Positions 1 to 9,174 of a stretch of DNA of 55,532 nucleotides are shown in pieces. The notes beneath the pieces were generated by a model, which was not told the origin of the DNA, did no database searches, and saw nothing but the letters and a program-made list of their open reading frames with translations. Made by a program: the position numbers and the translations under genes. Each line of letters opens with the position of its first letter. Positions within the stretch are counted from its first letter, which is position 1. This stretch comes from Alphaproteobacteria bacterium (lineage in GTDB: Bacteria; Pseudomonadota; Alphaproteobacteria; JAUHZY01). The stretch lies in contig JAUHZY010000001.1 of NCBI GenBank assembly GCA_030425825.1, positions 1,606,834 through 1,662,365 on the forward strand. Direction: 5' to 3'.

Positions 1-507
1 GCTTTTGCTGCCGGTTTACCGCAATTAGATTTCGGTATTTATCCAACCCAGATTTTTTGGACCTTTGTCCTGTTCTTTGTGATGTATATTGTCGTGGGGC
101 GTTTTGCTCTACCACGTGTCTCAAATGTTGTTGAGGATCGTAAAGACAAAATCGAAGATGATGTTACCCAAGCCGCTTTGATGGAAAAAGAGGCGAATAA
201 CCTTAAGTTAGAATATGAAAACGCGATCGATCAGGTTCGCTCTCAGGCTTTTGCACTTATTAAAGAAGAGTCTCACAAATTGGATAATGAGATTATCAAG
301 TGGACGAAAGACCTTGAAACAAAGATTAATGAGCGTTTAAAGCAGGCTGATAAACGTATTACAAAAATGAAAAACGATGTTTTGGATGATCTGCAGAATC
401 TTTCTCAAGACATTACAAAAGATGTTGTTTCAAAGCTAACAGGTAAAACTGTTGCAAATGATGTTGTTGACGATGTTGTCAAAGAAGTTATTGATGGTAT
501 TCAATAA
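1..507 (+). CDS. atpF2: ATP synthase F0 subunit b' (5' partial)
   Basis: Peripheral-stalk subunit of the F1F0 ATP synthase; with subunit b it forms the b/b' heterodimer that holds F1 against rotation. The reading frame is open to the first base. The visible N-terminus (PQLDFGIYPTQIFW) is the usual b' start, so only a few codons are missing to the left; the GTG/ATG at 79-84 lies inside the membrane helix and is not the start. One N-terminal membrane helix (about residues 17-37) is followed by a long charged coiled coil to the stop. The gene for subunit b follows 16 bp later. Separate b and b' genes are typical of alphaproteobacteria and phototrophs. Confidence 0.93.
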   Translation, partial: AFAAGLPQLDFGIYPTQIFWTFVLFFVMYIVVGRFALPRVSNVVEDRKDKIEDDVTQAALMEKEANNLKLEYENAIDQVRSQAFALIKEESHKLDNEIIKWTKDLETKINERLKQADKRITKMKNDVLDDLQNLSQDITKDVVSKLTGKTVANDVVDDVVKEVIDGIQ

Positions 508-523
508 AGTTTAAGGTGTGAAA

Positions 524-1012
524 ATGGAATTATTACATACAAAAGACTTTTGGTTTATTCTTGGTTTTGTAATTTTCGTAACTATTTTTGCGAAAAAAGC
601 AGGTCCGTCAATTTTAGCAGGGCTTGATCAATATATTGCAAGAATTCGTGAAGAAATTCAGAAGGCTAGTCTTTCTCGTGAGAATTCGCTTGAAGCGTTG
701 AATATGTACAAAAGAAAGCGTCAAGAGCTTACACAAGAAACAGAATCAATTCTTAATAAGGCTAAAGAGGATCTTTCACGTCAAAGAGAAGACGCGCTTC
801 GTGCCCATCAAGAGCTTATTAAAAAGCGTGAGCATCAGGTGTTAGATAAAATCTCTTTGTTAGAAGAGCAAGCTGTTCTTGATATTCGCGAGCTTGTTTC
901 AGAGGTAGTTCTGCGTTCATGCGCAAAAATCTTCTCTGAAGGACTAACAGAAGGTGAACGTACGCGCCTTATCGAAGATGCAGTTGAAGAAATTCAGCGT
1001 AAATTAAACTAG
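524..1012 (+). CDS. atpF: ATP synthase F0 subunit b
   Basis: Second peripheral-stalk subunit of F1F0 ATP synthase, partner of the upstream b'. It has an N-terminal membrane helix (FWFILGFVIFVTIFAKK) and then a charged coiled coil rich in E, K, R and Q. About 162 residues is normal for the family. A GTG at 518 is in frame, but the AAGG at 513-516 is spaced correctly for the ATG at 524, which I prefer. The 3' end overlaps the convergent ftsY gene by 9 bp (1004-1012), so no terminator fits between them. Confidence 0.93.
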   Translation: MELLHTKDFWFILGFVIFVTIFAKKAGPSILAGLDQYIARIREEIQKASLSRENSLEALNMYKRKRQELTQETESILNKAKEDLSRQREDALRAHQELIKKREHQVLDKISLLEEQAVLDIRELVSEVVLRSCAKIFSEGLTEGERTRLIEDAVEEIQRKLN

Positions 1013-1915
1013 GCTTAGTAGCGCCTTTGAAAAGGCTTCGGCATTAAACTCTTGAAGGTCATCAAATCCTTCTCCTACGCCTAGAAAATAAATAGGCACC
1101 TCGAATTCATTTGCTAGACCTACGATCGATCCACCTTTTGCGCTGCCATCAAGTTTTGTAATGATCAGCCCATTCACATCAACCATTTCTTGGAATGCTT
1201 TTAATTGTGCATGTGTATTTTGTCCTGTTGTGGCATCCAAAACAAGAAGACAGTGGTGTGGTGCGCTTTCGTCATGTTTTTTCAGAACACGTATGATTTT
1301 CTTCAATTCATCCATAAGGCCTGCTTTGTTGTGAAGTCGACCAGCTGTATCAACAAGGATAATATCAGTGCCATCTTCCTTCGCTTTGGCATATGCTTCA
1401 AATGCAAGTGCGGCAGCGTCACTTCCGGCTTCTTTTTTATAAACGTCTAGCCCTAGGCGCTGCGCCCAAACCTCTAGTTGTTCACCAGCAGCAGCTCTGA
1501 AAGTATCTCCTGCTGCTAGCATGACAGATTTTCCTTCATCTTTAAATTTCTTAGCAAGTTTTGCAATTGTTGTTGTTTTTCCTACGCCGTTTACACCTGT
1601 CATCACAATTACATGTGGATTTGCTGTGATATTGAGGGGCTTCTCACATTTTACCAATATCTCGTTAACGCCTTCAGATAAAACTTCTTTGACTTCAGCG
1701 TCTGACACTTCTTTGTTAAAGCGTTTTTTAGAAAGTTGTTCTACGAGGTGAGAAGATGTTTCCAGGCCTAAGTCACTTGTGATAAGAAGCTCTTCTAACG
1801 CTTCAAGTGCGTCATGGTCTAGTTTACGTTTTGTGACAATATCTGTGATGCCACTGGAAAGTTTTGTTGAGCTTTTTGTTAAAGCACTTCCTAGTTTTTT
1901 GAAAAAACCTTTCAT
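1004..1915 (-). CDS. ftsY: Signal recognition particle receptor FtsY
   Basis: SRP-family GTPase that docks ribosome-SRP complexes at the inner membrane for cotranslational insertion. An N domain (about residues 1-90) precedes the G domain: P-loop GVNGVGKT (107-114), DTFRAAA (137-143), DTAGR (189-193) and TKLDG (253-257). At 303 residues it is a short form without the acidic A domain of E. coli FtsY, which is common outside the gammaproteobacteria. The start is coupled to mtaB by a TGATG junction sharing one base at 1915. It is the last gene of a minus-strand run that begins at maeB or cheA. Confidence 0.96.
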   Translation of the reverse strand: MKGFFKKLGSALTKSSTKLSSGITDIVTKRKLDHDALEALEELLITSDLGLETSSHLVEQLSKKRFNKEVSDAEVKEVLSEGVNEILVKCEKPLNITANPHVIVMTGVNGVGKTTTIAKLAKKFKDEGKSVMLAAGDTFRAAAGEQLEVWAQRLGLDVYKKEAGSDAAALAFEAYAKAKEDGTDIILVDTAGRLHNKAGLMDELKKIIRVLKKHDESAPHHCLLVLDATTGQNTHAQLKAFQEMVDVNGLIITKLDGSAKGGSIVGLANEFEVPIYFLGVGEGFDDLQEFNAEAFSKALLSLV

Positions 1916-3168
1916 CAGATAATTTCTCCTATCAAAGCGTTTTCAGATGCTTTTTCTATCCTAACATTAACAATGTTACCAATCTCTTCATGACCATTTT
2001 CTGATAGAATTTCTATAGGAATAAAGTGATCTGTATGTCCTTTGTTATGGCTTTCTACAAGGACGCTTTCGATGGTCCCAATTTTTGATGCAAAAAGTGC
2101 ATGCATTCTTTCTTTTCCTTTTTCGCGCAGCTTTGTTGCGCGTGCTTTGCGTATTTTTTTATCAACGGTAGGCATTTTTGCTGCGGGTGTGCCATCTCTT
2201 TCAGAATAAGGAAATACATGCAAAAATGTTAGATCTGTTTCATCAATAAGGTTGTATGTGTTCTCAAACATTTCATCTGTCTCAGTTGGGAACCCTGCAA
2301 TAATATCTGCGCCAAATACCATGTCGGGACGTAAGTCGCGTATTTTTTTGCAAAATGAAACGACATCTTCCCTTAGGTGGCGTCTTTTCATTCTTTTTAA
2401 AACCATATCATCACCAGCTTGCAAGCTGATATGTAAGTGGGGCAAGAGGCGTTCATCCTCAGCAATAAGTTTGTATAAGTCATCATCCACTTCAACAGGA
2501 TCCAGAGAAGATAACCTCAGTCTTTTAAGTTCAGGCACTTGGGCTAGAAGGCGACGAATCATTTGCCCCAAAGAGGGCTTTCCAGGCAAGTCATGTCCAT
2601 AAGATGTTATATCCACACCTGTGAGAACAATTTCTTTATAATCATTTTCAAGTAGACTGCGAACTTGGTTCACAATTTCGCCAATTGGTGCAGATCTTGA
2701 ATTACCACGACCAAAAGGAATAATGCAAAATGTGCATCTGTGGTCGCATCCATTTTGTACTTGTACAAATGCGCGTGTTTTTCCATCAAAGCCAGAAATA
2801 AGATGAGAGGCTGTTTCTGTCGCCTCCATAATATTTGTAATTTGCAGCCTATCTTTTGATGTATAACTCTCTACTTGCATTTTAGTTTCATTGCCCATGA
2901 CCTGAGAAACACCTTCTATTTCTAGGTATGTTTCAGGGTGGATTTGTGCAGAACATCCTGTGACGATAATATTGGCGTCTGGGCGCTCGCGGTGCATACG
3001 ACGAATAGATTGTCTGGCTTGTCTTTCTGCCTCTTTTGTTACAGCGCATGTATTGAAAATGACTGTATTTTCAAGGTCAATATTCTCTGTCAGCGATCGA
3101 ATAACTTCTGACTCATAAATATTAAGGCGACAGCCAAAGGTTATAATTTCAGGGTTTTTCTTTGTCAT
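1915..3168 (-). CDS. mtaB: tRNA (t6A37) methylthiotransferase MtaB
   Basis: Radical-SAM enzyme that converts t6A to ms2t6A at position 37 of ANN-decoding tRNAs. The N-terminal UPF0004 domain carries the three cluster cysteines in TFGCRLN, NTCAVT and TGCSAQ. The radical SAM CxxxCxxC is CDHRCTFC, and a short TRAM-like C-terminus follows. CRLN after the first cysteine and the overall length (417 aa) fit MtaB rather than MiaB; a separate MiaB is at 14865-16286. It lies 2 bp after dapF and is coupled to ftsY. TsaB and TsaC, which help make its t6A substrate, are also encoded in this window. Confidence 0.93.
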   Translation of the reverse strand: MTKKNPEIITFGCRLNIYESEVIRSLTENIDLENTVIFNTCAVTKEAERQARQSIRRMHRERPDANIIVTGCSAQIHPETYLEIEGVSQVMGNETKMQVESYTSKDRLQITNIMEATETASHLISGFDGKTRAFVQVQNGCDHRCTFCIIPFGRGNSRSAPIGEIVNQVRSLLENDYKEIVLTGVDITSYGHDLPGKPSLGQMIRRLLAQVPELKRLRLSSLDPVEVDDDLYKLIAEDERLLPHLHISLQAGDDMVLKRMKRRHLREDVVSFCKKIRDLRPDMVFGADIIAGFPTETDEMFENTYNLIDETDLTFLHVFPYSERDGTPAAKMPTVDKKIRKARATKLREKGKERMHALFASKIGTIESVLVESHNKGHTDHFIPIEILSENGHEEIGNIVNVRIEKASENALIGEII

Positions 3169-3170
3169 TT

Positions 3171-4004
3171 TTATATATCTAACTCAATTTCACCTTGGAA
3201 ATTCAGGTTGGCATCACCAGTCATCAAGACATGGTTATCAGATGCTTTCCATTCAATTGTCAACAAACCACCATCTAGCTCTATTTTCACAGTACGCTGC
3301 GAAAAGCCACGAATATTTGCGCTAATGGCTGTTGCGCAAGCTGCTGTTCCACATGCGCCTGTGATGCCTGCACCTCTTTCCCAAACACGCAAGCGAATAT
3401 AACCTGGGTCTTTGATTTGTGCAAAGCTGACATTAGCTCTTTCAGGGTAAAGAGGATGATTCTCTAGAATAGGCCCTATTTTAGGGATATCCACTTCATC
3501 TACATTATCGACAAAGAAAACCATATGTGGGTTTCCCATATTAACAGCCGTAGGGTTTTTGACTGTCCCTAATTCAATCGGCAGAATGGTTGTATCAATA
3601 TTTTCACTTAACGGGATTTTATGAGCTTCCAAAACAGGCTCTCCCATATCTATTTGGATCAACTCTGCTGAAGATGATGTGCCAACCAAAACGCCTGCAT
3701 TTGTTTTTATGTGAGCCTCATTTTTTGTTGTGTTTTCTTGTAAAATAAGCTGTGCAACACATCTTGTCGCATTCCCACACGCATCAACTTCTGACCCGTC
3801 AGCATTATATATTTGCATGAAAGTGTCTTCTTCACCTTCTGTGCTAGAAAGAACAATCATTTGGTCACAGCCAATACCATTTCTTCTATCGCAAATATTT
3901 TGAACTGTTTCGACAGAGAAATATGGTAGGTCAGCTTGTTGACGTAAGTCAAAAATGACAAAATCATTTCCCAGCCCGTTCATTTTCAAAAACTTTAAAC
4001 GCAT
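3171..4004 (-). CDS. dapF: Diaminopimelate epimerase
   Basis: Interconverts LL- and meso-diaminopimelate for lysine and peptidoglycan synthesis through a two-cysteine, cofactor-free racemisation. The two catalytic cysteines are visible in EVDACGNATR and GITGACGTAA (C76 and C218 from the chosen start), with WERG before the second. The frame extends to an ATG at 4016, adding MESI. The conserved family start is M-x-L-x-F-x-K-M-x-GLGNDF, so I chose the ATG at 4004; neither has a strong ribosome-binding site. The gene lies about 40 bp after cheR and 2 bp before mtaB, so it probably shares a transcript with the chemotaxis genes. Confidence 0.94.
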   Translation of the reverse strand: MRLKFLKMNGLGNDFVIFDLRQQADLPYFSVETVQNICDRRNGIGCDQMIVLSSTEGEEDTFMQIYNADGSEVDACGNATRCVAQLILQENTTKNEAHIKTNAGVLVGTSSSAELIQIDMGEPVLEAHKIPLSENIDTTILPIELGTVKNPTAVNMGNPHMVFFVDNVDEVDIPKIGPILENHPLYPERANVSFAQIKDPGYIRLRVWERGAGITGACGTAACATAISANIRGFSQRTVKIELDGGLLTIEWKASDNHVLMTGDANLNFQGEIELDI

Positions 4005-4046
4005 TATGCTTTCCATATTATAAAAGGGTTAGGAGTGTAACAGGTT

Positions 4047-4865
4047 TTAAGGGGTAAGTCGATAGACACCTTTGATGCCTGCAGAGTCTTTAAATGCGTC
4101 GCAAATGCCATAAGGTGTCTCTGCGCCACCAAGGTATAAATACCCATCTTTGGAAAGAATTTTAGCGAGTTGATCAAGGACCTTTTTTTTCAAGGGAACA
4201 TCAAAATAAATAAGCACGTTGCGGCACAATATAATATCGAATGAACCAAGGTCTTCCAGACCATTCATCAAGTTGTGCTGTTGGAAGTCAACAGATGAAA
4301 TAATGTCGTTCGAAATACGCCATGTGCGCGTATCAATTCTGTGGAAGTATTTTTCTCTATAAAGAGGGTCAAGGCCTCGTTGCACTTCAAAGTCTGAGTA
4401 AATACCATTTTTTGCTTTGACAAGGACATGTTCTGATATGTCTGTTGCAAGAATCTGAATATCAAAATCTTTATATTCTTTTGGAAAGTGATGATCTAAT
4501 ATCATTGATATGGAGTATGGTTCTTGACCATTTGAACACGCAGCGCACCATATTCTTATTTTTTTTGTTTTTGCGCGTTGTTTGAAAAGAAGAGGTAGTG
4601 CTTTCTCTTTGAGATGAATAAAGGGTTTTCCATCACGAAAGAAGAAAGACTCATGTGTTGTCATGGCGTGAATGGTGTCTACTAAAAGACCTTCAGAGTC
4701 TCCTTGTTTTAATCTATTCACAAGATCTTTTAAGGACGGTATTTGTCTTTTTTCCATGACAGGTTGAAGTCTTGTTTCAAATAAGTAGTTTTTTTCATCA
4801 TTTAGAATGACGCCTGTTTCATTTTTTATGAGGTTTTGGAGATATTTAAAATCAGATATATTCAT
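4047..4865 (-). CDS. cheR: Chemotaxis protein methyltransferase CheR
   Basis: Methylates glutamates of chemoreceptors with S-adenosylmethionine for adaptation. A CheR N-terminal helical domain (about residues 1-75) is followed by a Rossmann-type methyltransferase domain with WCAACSNGQEPYS as the SAM-binding motif and an FDIILCRNVLIYF segment. Length 272 aa is normal. There is no C-terminal TPR or pentapeptide-docking extension. It is the last gene of the cheA-cheW-cheB-cheR run and starts 1 bp after the cheB stop codon. Confidence 0.95.
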   Translation of the reverse strand: MNISDFKYLQNLIKNETGVILNDEKNYLFETRLQPVMEKRQIPSLKDLVNRLKQGDSEGLLVDTIHAMTTHESFFFRDGKPFIHLKEKALPLLFKQRAKTKKIRIWCAACSNGQEPYSISMILDHHFPKEYKDFDIQILATDISEHVLVKAKNGIYSDFEVQRGLDPLYREKYFHRIDTRTWRISNDIISSVDFQQHNLMNGLEDLGSFDIILCRNVLIYFDVPLKKKVLDQLAKILSKDGYLYLGGAETPYGICDAFKDSAGIKGVYRLTP

Positions 4866-4866
4866 C

Positions 4867-5991
4867 TTATCGATCCAATATAATATCAGAGGCTTTTAGG
4901 CCTATCTCGGAAATGGGAAGAATATGCGCGCATAGATTGGCTGTTGCAACAGCCCCAGGCATTCCCCAAACTACGCTTGTTTCTTTATCTTGGGCGATAA
5001 CATTCCCCCCTTGGTCAACAAGCGCTTGGCAGCCTGCTAAACCATCTTTGCCCATCCCTGTTAGTACAACGGCTAAGACCCGGTCTTTAAAGATGTTTAC
5101 GATGCTTTTCAGCATGGGGTCTGCCGCAGGGCGACAGAAATTTTCAGGTGGGTTTTGGTTTAATGAGATTGTAGGTTCTTCTATTGTTCCTGCAATTGTC
5201 ATATGATAGTCGCCTGGCGCAACATAGATTGTGTTCTTTTCAAGATGTTCGCCATCTTCTCCTTCTTTTGCTTTCCAGCCAGACTGCCTTTCAATATGTT
5301 GGCATAAAATGGGCGTGAAGGCTGCAGGCATATGTTGTGTTAAGAGAACTGGAATGCCAATAGCTTTATCAAGATCTTTGAAAAATTGGAAAAGTGCTTG
5401 TGGGCCGCCAGTTGAGCTTGCAACAGCAAGAATTCTAGGTGTGTCACCTTTTACTTCTCGTGTACTGAAGCTTTTATTTTTTAATGGTTTGAAGGTTGAT
5501 TCATATTGAACAGTTGTTTCTTCTTTTGTTTCAAGAGTTGGCATGGCGAGCTTATTTTTTCTACGCCTTCTGACGCCCCAAATACGTATTTTATCGATTA
5601 ACTCTTTTTGAAAGTTTTCAGCAGAAATCATACTGCCTATTTCAGAGCTTGGTTTAGAGATATAATCTCTTGCCCCTAATGCGAGAGATTTAAGACTTAT
5701 TTCTGCATTTTTACCTGTTAGGGTTGATGCCATAATAACGCGCGTGTCTTTTGTATGTTTTATGATTTCTGGTAATGCTGTCATGCCATCCATTTGAGGC
5801 ATTTCGACATCAAGCGTAATAACATCTGTATCTGGATTATTTTTTGCAATTTCGATGGCTTCTATACCATTTTCGGCCTGTCCAATAACAACCATGTCTT
5901 CTTGTTTGTTAATAGATTTTTCGAAAATACCTCTGACGACAGAAGAGTCGTCAACAATAATAATTTTGAGAGGATCTTTATATTTATTCAT
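4867..5991 (-). CDS. cheB: Chemotaxis response regulator / methylesterase CheB
   Basis: Removes methyl groups from, and deamidates, chemoreceptors when phosphorylated by CheA. The N-terminal receiver domain (about 1-125) has DD at 14-15 and phospho-acceptor D61 (ITLDVEMPQMDG). A basic linker leads to the methylesterase domain with catalytic S193 (ASSTGG), H220 (TQHMPA) and D316 (GMGKDG). All catalytic residues are present. The start overlaps the cheW stop by 4 bp (ATGA at 5991-5988), which suggests translational coupling. Confidence 0.96.
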   Translation of the reverse strand: MNKYKDPLKIIIVDDSSVVRGIFEKSINKQEDMVVIGQAENGIEAIEIAKNNPDTDVITLDVEMPQMDGMTALPEIIKHTKDTRVIMASTLTGKNAEISLKSLALGARDYISKPSSEIGSMISAENFQKELIDKIRIWGVRRRRKNKLAMPTLETKEETTVQYESTFKPLKNKSFSTREVKGDTPRILAVASSTGGPQALFQFFKDLDKAIGIPVLLTQHMPAAFTPILCQHIERQSGWKAKEGEDGEHLEKNTIYVAPGDYHMTIAGTIEEPTISLNQNPPENFCRPAADPMLKSIVNIFKDRVLAVVLTGMGKDGLAGCQALVDQGGNVIAQDKETSVVWGMPGAVATANLCAHILPISEIGLKASDIILDR

Positions 5992-6467
5992 GAAATCAAT
6001 GTGTTTAGAAGCGCTTCAATATTAAGGACAACGAGTAACTCGCCTTCCATTCTGTAGACGCCAGATGATGCTTTTTTCCATTTATCATCCATTGTTCCAG
6101 GATTGTTTTCAAAGTTTTCGTCTGGTAGAGAAATAACATCGCCAACCTCGTCAACGATAAACCCAAACCATTGCCCTGCTTCTTCGATGACAATGATCAT
6201 TTCTTCGTCAAGCGTTTCGTCTTTCTCAACCCCCAGAACACACCTTAAATCAATTGCCGTCACAATGTGGCCTCTGAGGTTGAGAATGCCACGAATTTCA
6301 GGTGATGCAAGGTATACCTTTGTTATAGGTTGAAAGTTTAAAACATCATTAATCATTAGGACAGGGATGCCAAATAGCTGGTTTTCTATTTTTATGGTTA
6401 CAAACTCTTGATTCCCTTCGCTAGGGGAGATTACAGAAAAATCTTCTCTTTTTACAATGTTACTCAT
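5988..6467 (-). CDS. cheW: Chemotaxis adaptor CheW
   Basis: Scaffold that joins CheA to chemoreceptor signalling tips. A single CheW domain fills the 159 residues, with the typical FGIPVLMINDVL and GILNLRGHIVTAIDLR segments. It overlaps cheA upstream and cheB downstream by 4 bp each, so cheA, cheW and cheB are probably co-translated. No chemoreceptor gene lies in the window, so the receptors it couples to are encoded elsewhere. Confidence 0.94.
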   Translation of the reverse strand: MSNIVKREDFSVISPSEGNQEFVTIKIENQLFGIPVLMINDVLNFQPITKVYLASPEIRGILNLRGHIVTAIDLRCVLGVEKDETLDEEMIIVIEEAGQWFGFIVDEVGDVISLPDENFENNPGTMDDKWKKASSGVYRMEGELLVVLNIEALLNTLIS

Positions 6468-9109
6468 GCAGCACCTTGTTCTTCTAGCTCTTCTTCTAGC
6501 TCTTCAGCCTTAAAAGAAGCATTAAAAATATCCCTTAAAGATTCTATCAGCGCATCACGATTTGTTTTTGAAACATAGTCAGAGAATCCCGCTTGATGAC
6601 CTTTTTCAAGATCTTCAGGCGTCGTGTGTGCAGAAAGCGCAATCAATGGCGTATCTTCCCATATAGAGCCTGCCTTGATGGTTTCTGCAAATTCGAATCC
6701 ACTGATGCCAGGCATCTCAATATCGCTGACAATAGCGTCAAAGATCAGGCCTTTCTCACAAAGGACAAGCGCTTCTTCAGCACTTTTCACAGCTCTTACC
6801 TGATAACCGGCAACTGACAAAACAGGAGAGAGAAGATTCCTGAAGAAAGAGCTATCATCTACAAGTAAGATCTTCTTCGACCCTCCTTCAGCAGCGTCAC
6901 CTTTTGCAGATCTTTGCGAAGCAAACCAGTCACCAAAAGCCTTTTCAATATAATAACTCACGTCAATAATATCCGTTGCTTTACCATTAATAATGGCGCT
7001 CCCTATGCTGCCTTCTTGATCTGAAAGAAGTTCAATACTTAGTTCTTGTTCAATGATATCAACGATATCATCCACAACAAGCCCCATCATTTTTTCATTT
7101 TCTGAGAAAACAAGAATAGGCATTTCAATATTTTCTTCAGGGATTTCTTCTTGTCCATTTGCCCAAATAAGCGGCATTAGATGATTTCTGTACTGTACGA
7201 CAAATCTATTATTACTACGTTCAATATTTCCTGACCAAACCTTCTCAAGGCGTGACACAAGCGAAAGTGAAACAGCTTTCGGATTCCCTTGACCTGCGGA
7301 AAAAAGAAGGAAGTCAGTATTTTCGTTAAATCCTTCGGCGTCGTTATCGCTATCTGCCAGACTTTCGCTGGCAGCTGAATCTTGATCGACAGTTGTTGCA
7401 ATGCTGTTGGGATCAAGAATCATGATAACATTTCCATCTCCAAGTATTGTATTGCCTGCATATAAGGGGATGTTTTGTAAAACTGTCGATACGGGTTTTA
7501 CAACAATTTCTTCAACATCAAAAACCTTATCAACCATAATACCAAAGTTCCTAGACCCGACTTGAGAAACAACGATATAGCGATCTTTATTTTCTTCTTC
7601 GGTGTCGATATGCAGCAGGTCACGTAGCGATGTTAGAGCTAATAAATGATTGCGTAAGCGTAGTAAAGGCGCGCCATTTATATACTCGATATTATCTTTA
7701 ACACGGACAAGCTCAATGACGCTTAATTGAGGAATTGCAAACCTTTCACCCGCAGATTCAACGATAAGAGCAGGCATGATGGCAAGCGTCAGAGGAATTT
7801 TAATGTAGAAAGTTGAACCTTGCCCAGTGACAGAATTCAGTTCAATTGATCCACCAATTTTTTCAATATTTGTTCTCACCACATCCATTCCAACACCCCG
7901 GCCTGAAACAGATGTCACTTCGGTGGCTGTTGAAAACCCAGGTTTGAAAATAAAAAGATGAATTTGCTGATCAGAAAGTTTTCTCATTTCTTCTTCAGTC
8001 GCTAGGCCATTTGCAACAGCCTTTTCTATAATTTTTTCAGTGTTCAGGCCTTGGCCATCATCTGCGATTTCAATAATAATATAGCCCCCTTCGTGGTAGG
8101 CGCTAAGTGTTACTTTCCCTGCTTCTGGCTTGCCAGCAGCGAGGCGTCCTTCGGTGGATTCTAGTCCATGATCTGCTGAATTTCTGACCATATGCATCAG
8201 TGGATCGCGAATCATTTCGATCACCTGGCGATCCAGCTCGGTGTCTTCGCCAATCATTGTGAAGTCAATTTTCTTATTGAGGTCATTTCCTAGATCACGA
8301 ATAATTCTGGGAAGCTTACTCCATGCACTGCCAATAGGCTGCATGCGTGTTTTCATCACAGTTTCTTGTAGATCTGTTGTGATATGACTGAGGCGTTGCA
8401 GCGGCGTTGTAAAAAGGCTGTCTTGCTCATTGCGTGCAACTTGGATAAGTTGATTTCTTGTTAACACAAGCTCGCTTACAAAATTCATTAAATCTTCGAG
8501 AACATCGACATTCACACGAATACTTTGTGTTGCGATGGATCCTCCTTCTTTAGCAGGTTGTTTTGCTACAGCTGTTTCTTTTTTCTCTTCAACAGGCGGT
8601 TTGGGTGGAGGTGTCTCAGCTTGTTCTTCTTCTGGTGTTTCGGCTTCAGCTGTAAGGCCTTCTTCTTCTACAGTGCTTTCTGATGTGTTTTCTTCCGCGG
8701 GCGCTTCTTCCCCTGATGGTGCATCGCCAGCATCACCGTTATAAATGGCATCTAGGCGGTCGGTGATATCATCATCATCACCCTCGGGTTCTGCTTCTGT
8801 TTGTTCTAAAGAAACAAGAATACCTTTGATGCGGTCGAGTGTTTCTAGGATAAGGGAAACGATTTCTGGGGTTGCTTGGATTTCATTCTCACGTACGCGA
8901 CCGAGAACGTTTTCGGCGCGATGTGCAACTTTCTCAAGGCGTGGAAGACCTAAAAAACCACAGGTGCCTTTAATGGTGTGCATGACACGAAAAATATTTC
9001 CTATAATTTCAGCATCATCAGGATTCTGTTCAAGGCGAATGACTTCTATGTCGAGAACATCCATGCTCTCGTTGGCTTCTGTCAGAAACTCTTCGAGTAG
9101 TTCGTCCAC
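6464..9109 (-). CDS. cheA: Hybrid chemotaxis histidine kinase CheA with two CheW-like domains and a receiver
   Basis: Chemotaxis sensor kinase that phosphorylates CheB and, elsewhere, CheY. An N-terminal HPt domain has phospho-accepting H44 (VMHTIKGTCGF). An acidic and proline-rich linker (about 125-190) replaces the CheY-binding P2 domain. Dimerisation helices, a HATPase domain with N and G boxes (MVRNSADHGLE, DDGQGL, GRGVGMD), a CheW domain, a second degenerate CheW-like domain (about 595-730) and a receiver domain from about 745 with phospho-acceptor D796 follow. At 881 aa it is much longer than the E. coli type. The start is a GTG at 9109 preceded by a G-rich GGGGG; the 3' end overlaps cheW by 4 bp. 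Confidence 0.94.
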   Translation of the reverse strand: MDELLEEFLTEANESMDVLDIEVIRLEQNPDDAEIIGNIFRVMHTIKGTCGFLGLPRLEKVAHRAENVLGRVRENEIQATPEIVSLILETLDRIKGILVSLEQTEAEPEGDDDDITDRLDAIYNGDAGDAPSGEEAPAEENTSESTVEEEGLTAEAETPEEEQAETPPPKPPVEEKKETAVAKQPAKEGGSIATQSIRVNVDVLEDLMNFVSELVLTRNQLIQVARNEQDSLFTTPLQRLSHITTDLQETVMKTRMQPIGSAWSKLPRIIRDLGNDLNKKIDFTMIGEDTELDRQVIEMIRDPLMHMVRNSADHGLESTEGRLAAGKPEAGKVTLSAYHEGGYIIIEIADDGQGLNTEKIIEKAVANGLATEEEMRKLSDQQIHLFIFKPGFSTATEVTSVSGRGVGMDVVRTNIEKIGGSIELNSVTGQGSTFYIKIPLTLAIMPALIVESAGERFAIPQLSVIELVRVKDNIEYINGAPLLRLRNHLLALTSLRDLLHIDTEEENKDRYIVVSQVGSRNFGIMVDKVFDVEEIVVKPVSTVLQNIPLYAGNTILGDGNVIMILDPNSIATTVDQDSAASESLADSDNDAEGFNENTDFLLFSAGQGNPKAVSLSLVSRLEKVWSGNIERSNNRFVVQYRNHLMPLIWANGQEEIPEENIEMPILVFSENEKMMGLVVDDIVDIIEQELSIELLSDQEGSIGSAIINGKATDIIDVSYYIEKAFGDWFASQRSAKGDAAEGGSKKILLVDDSSFFRNLLSPVLSVAGYQVRAVKSAEEALVLCEKGLIFDAIVSDIEMPGISGFEFAETIKAGSIWEDTPLIALSAHTTPEDLEKGHQAGFSDYVSKTNRDALIESLRDIFNASFKAEELEEELEEQGAA

Positions 9110-9174
9110 GAAAACCCCCGTTTAAATATACACGTGAGCCTTCATGATAAGAAACTAAAAGCAATATTGCACGA

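Noticed and set aside
8535-9125. Two long plus-strand open frames opposite cheA
   Set aside because: They are Ser/Arg-rich mirror readings of the CheA linker and HPt region. CheA has full domain support on the minus strand.
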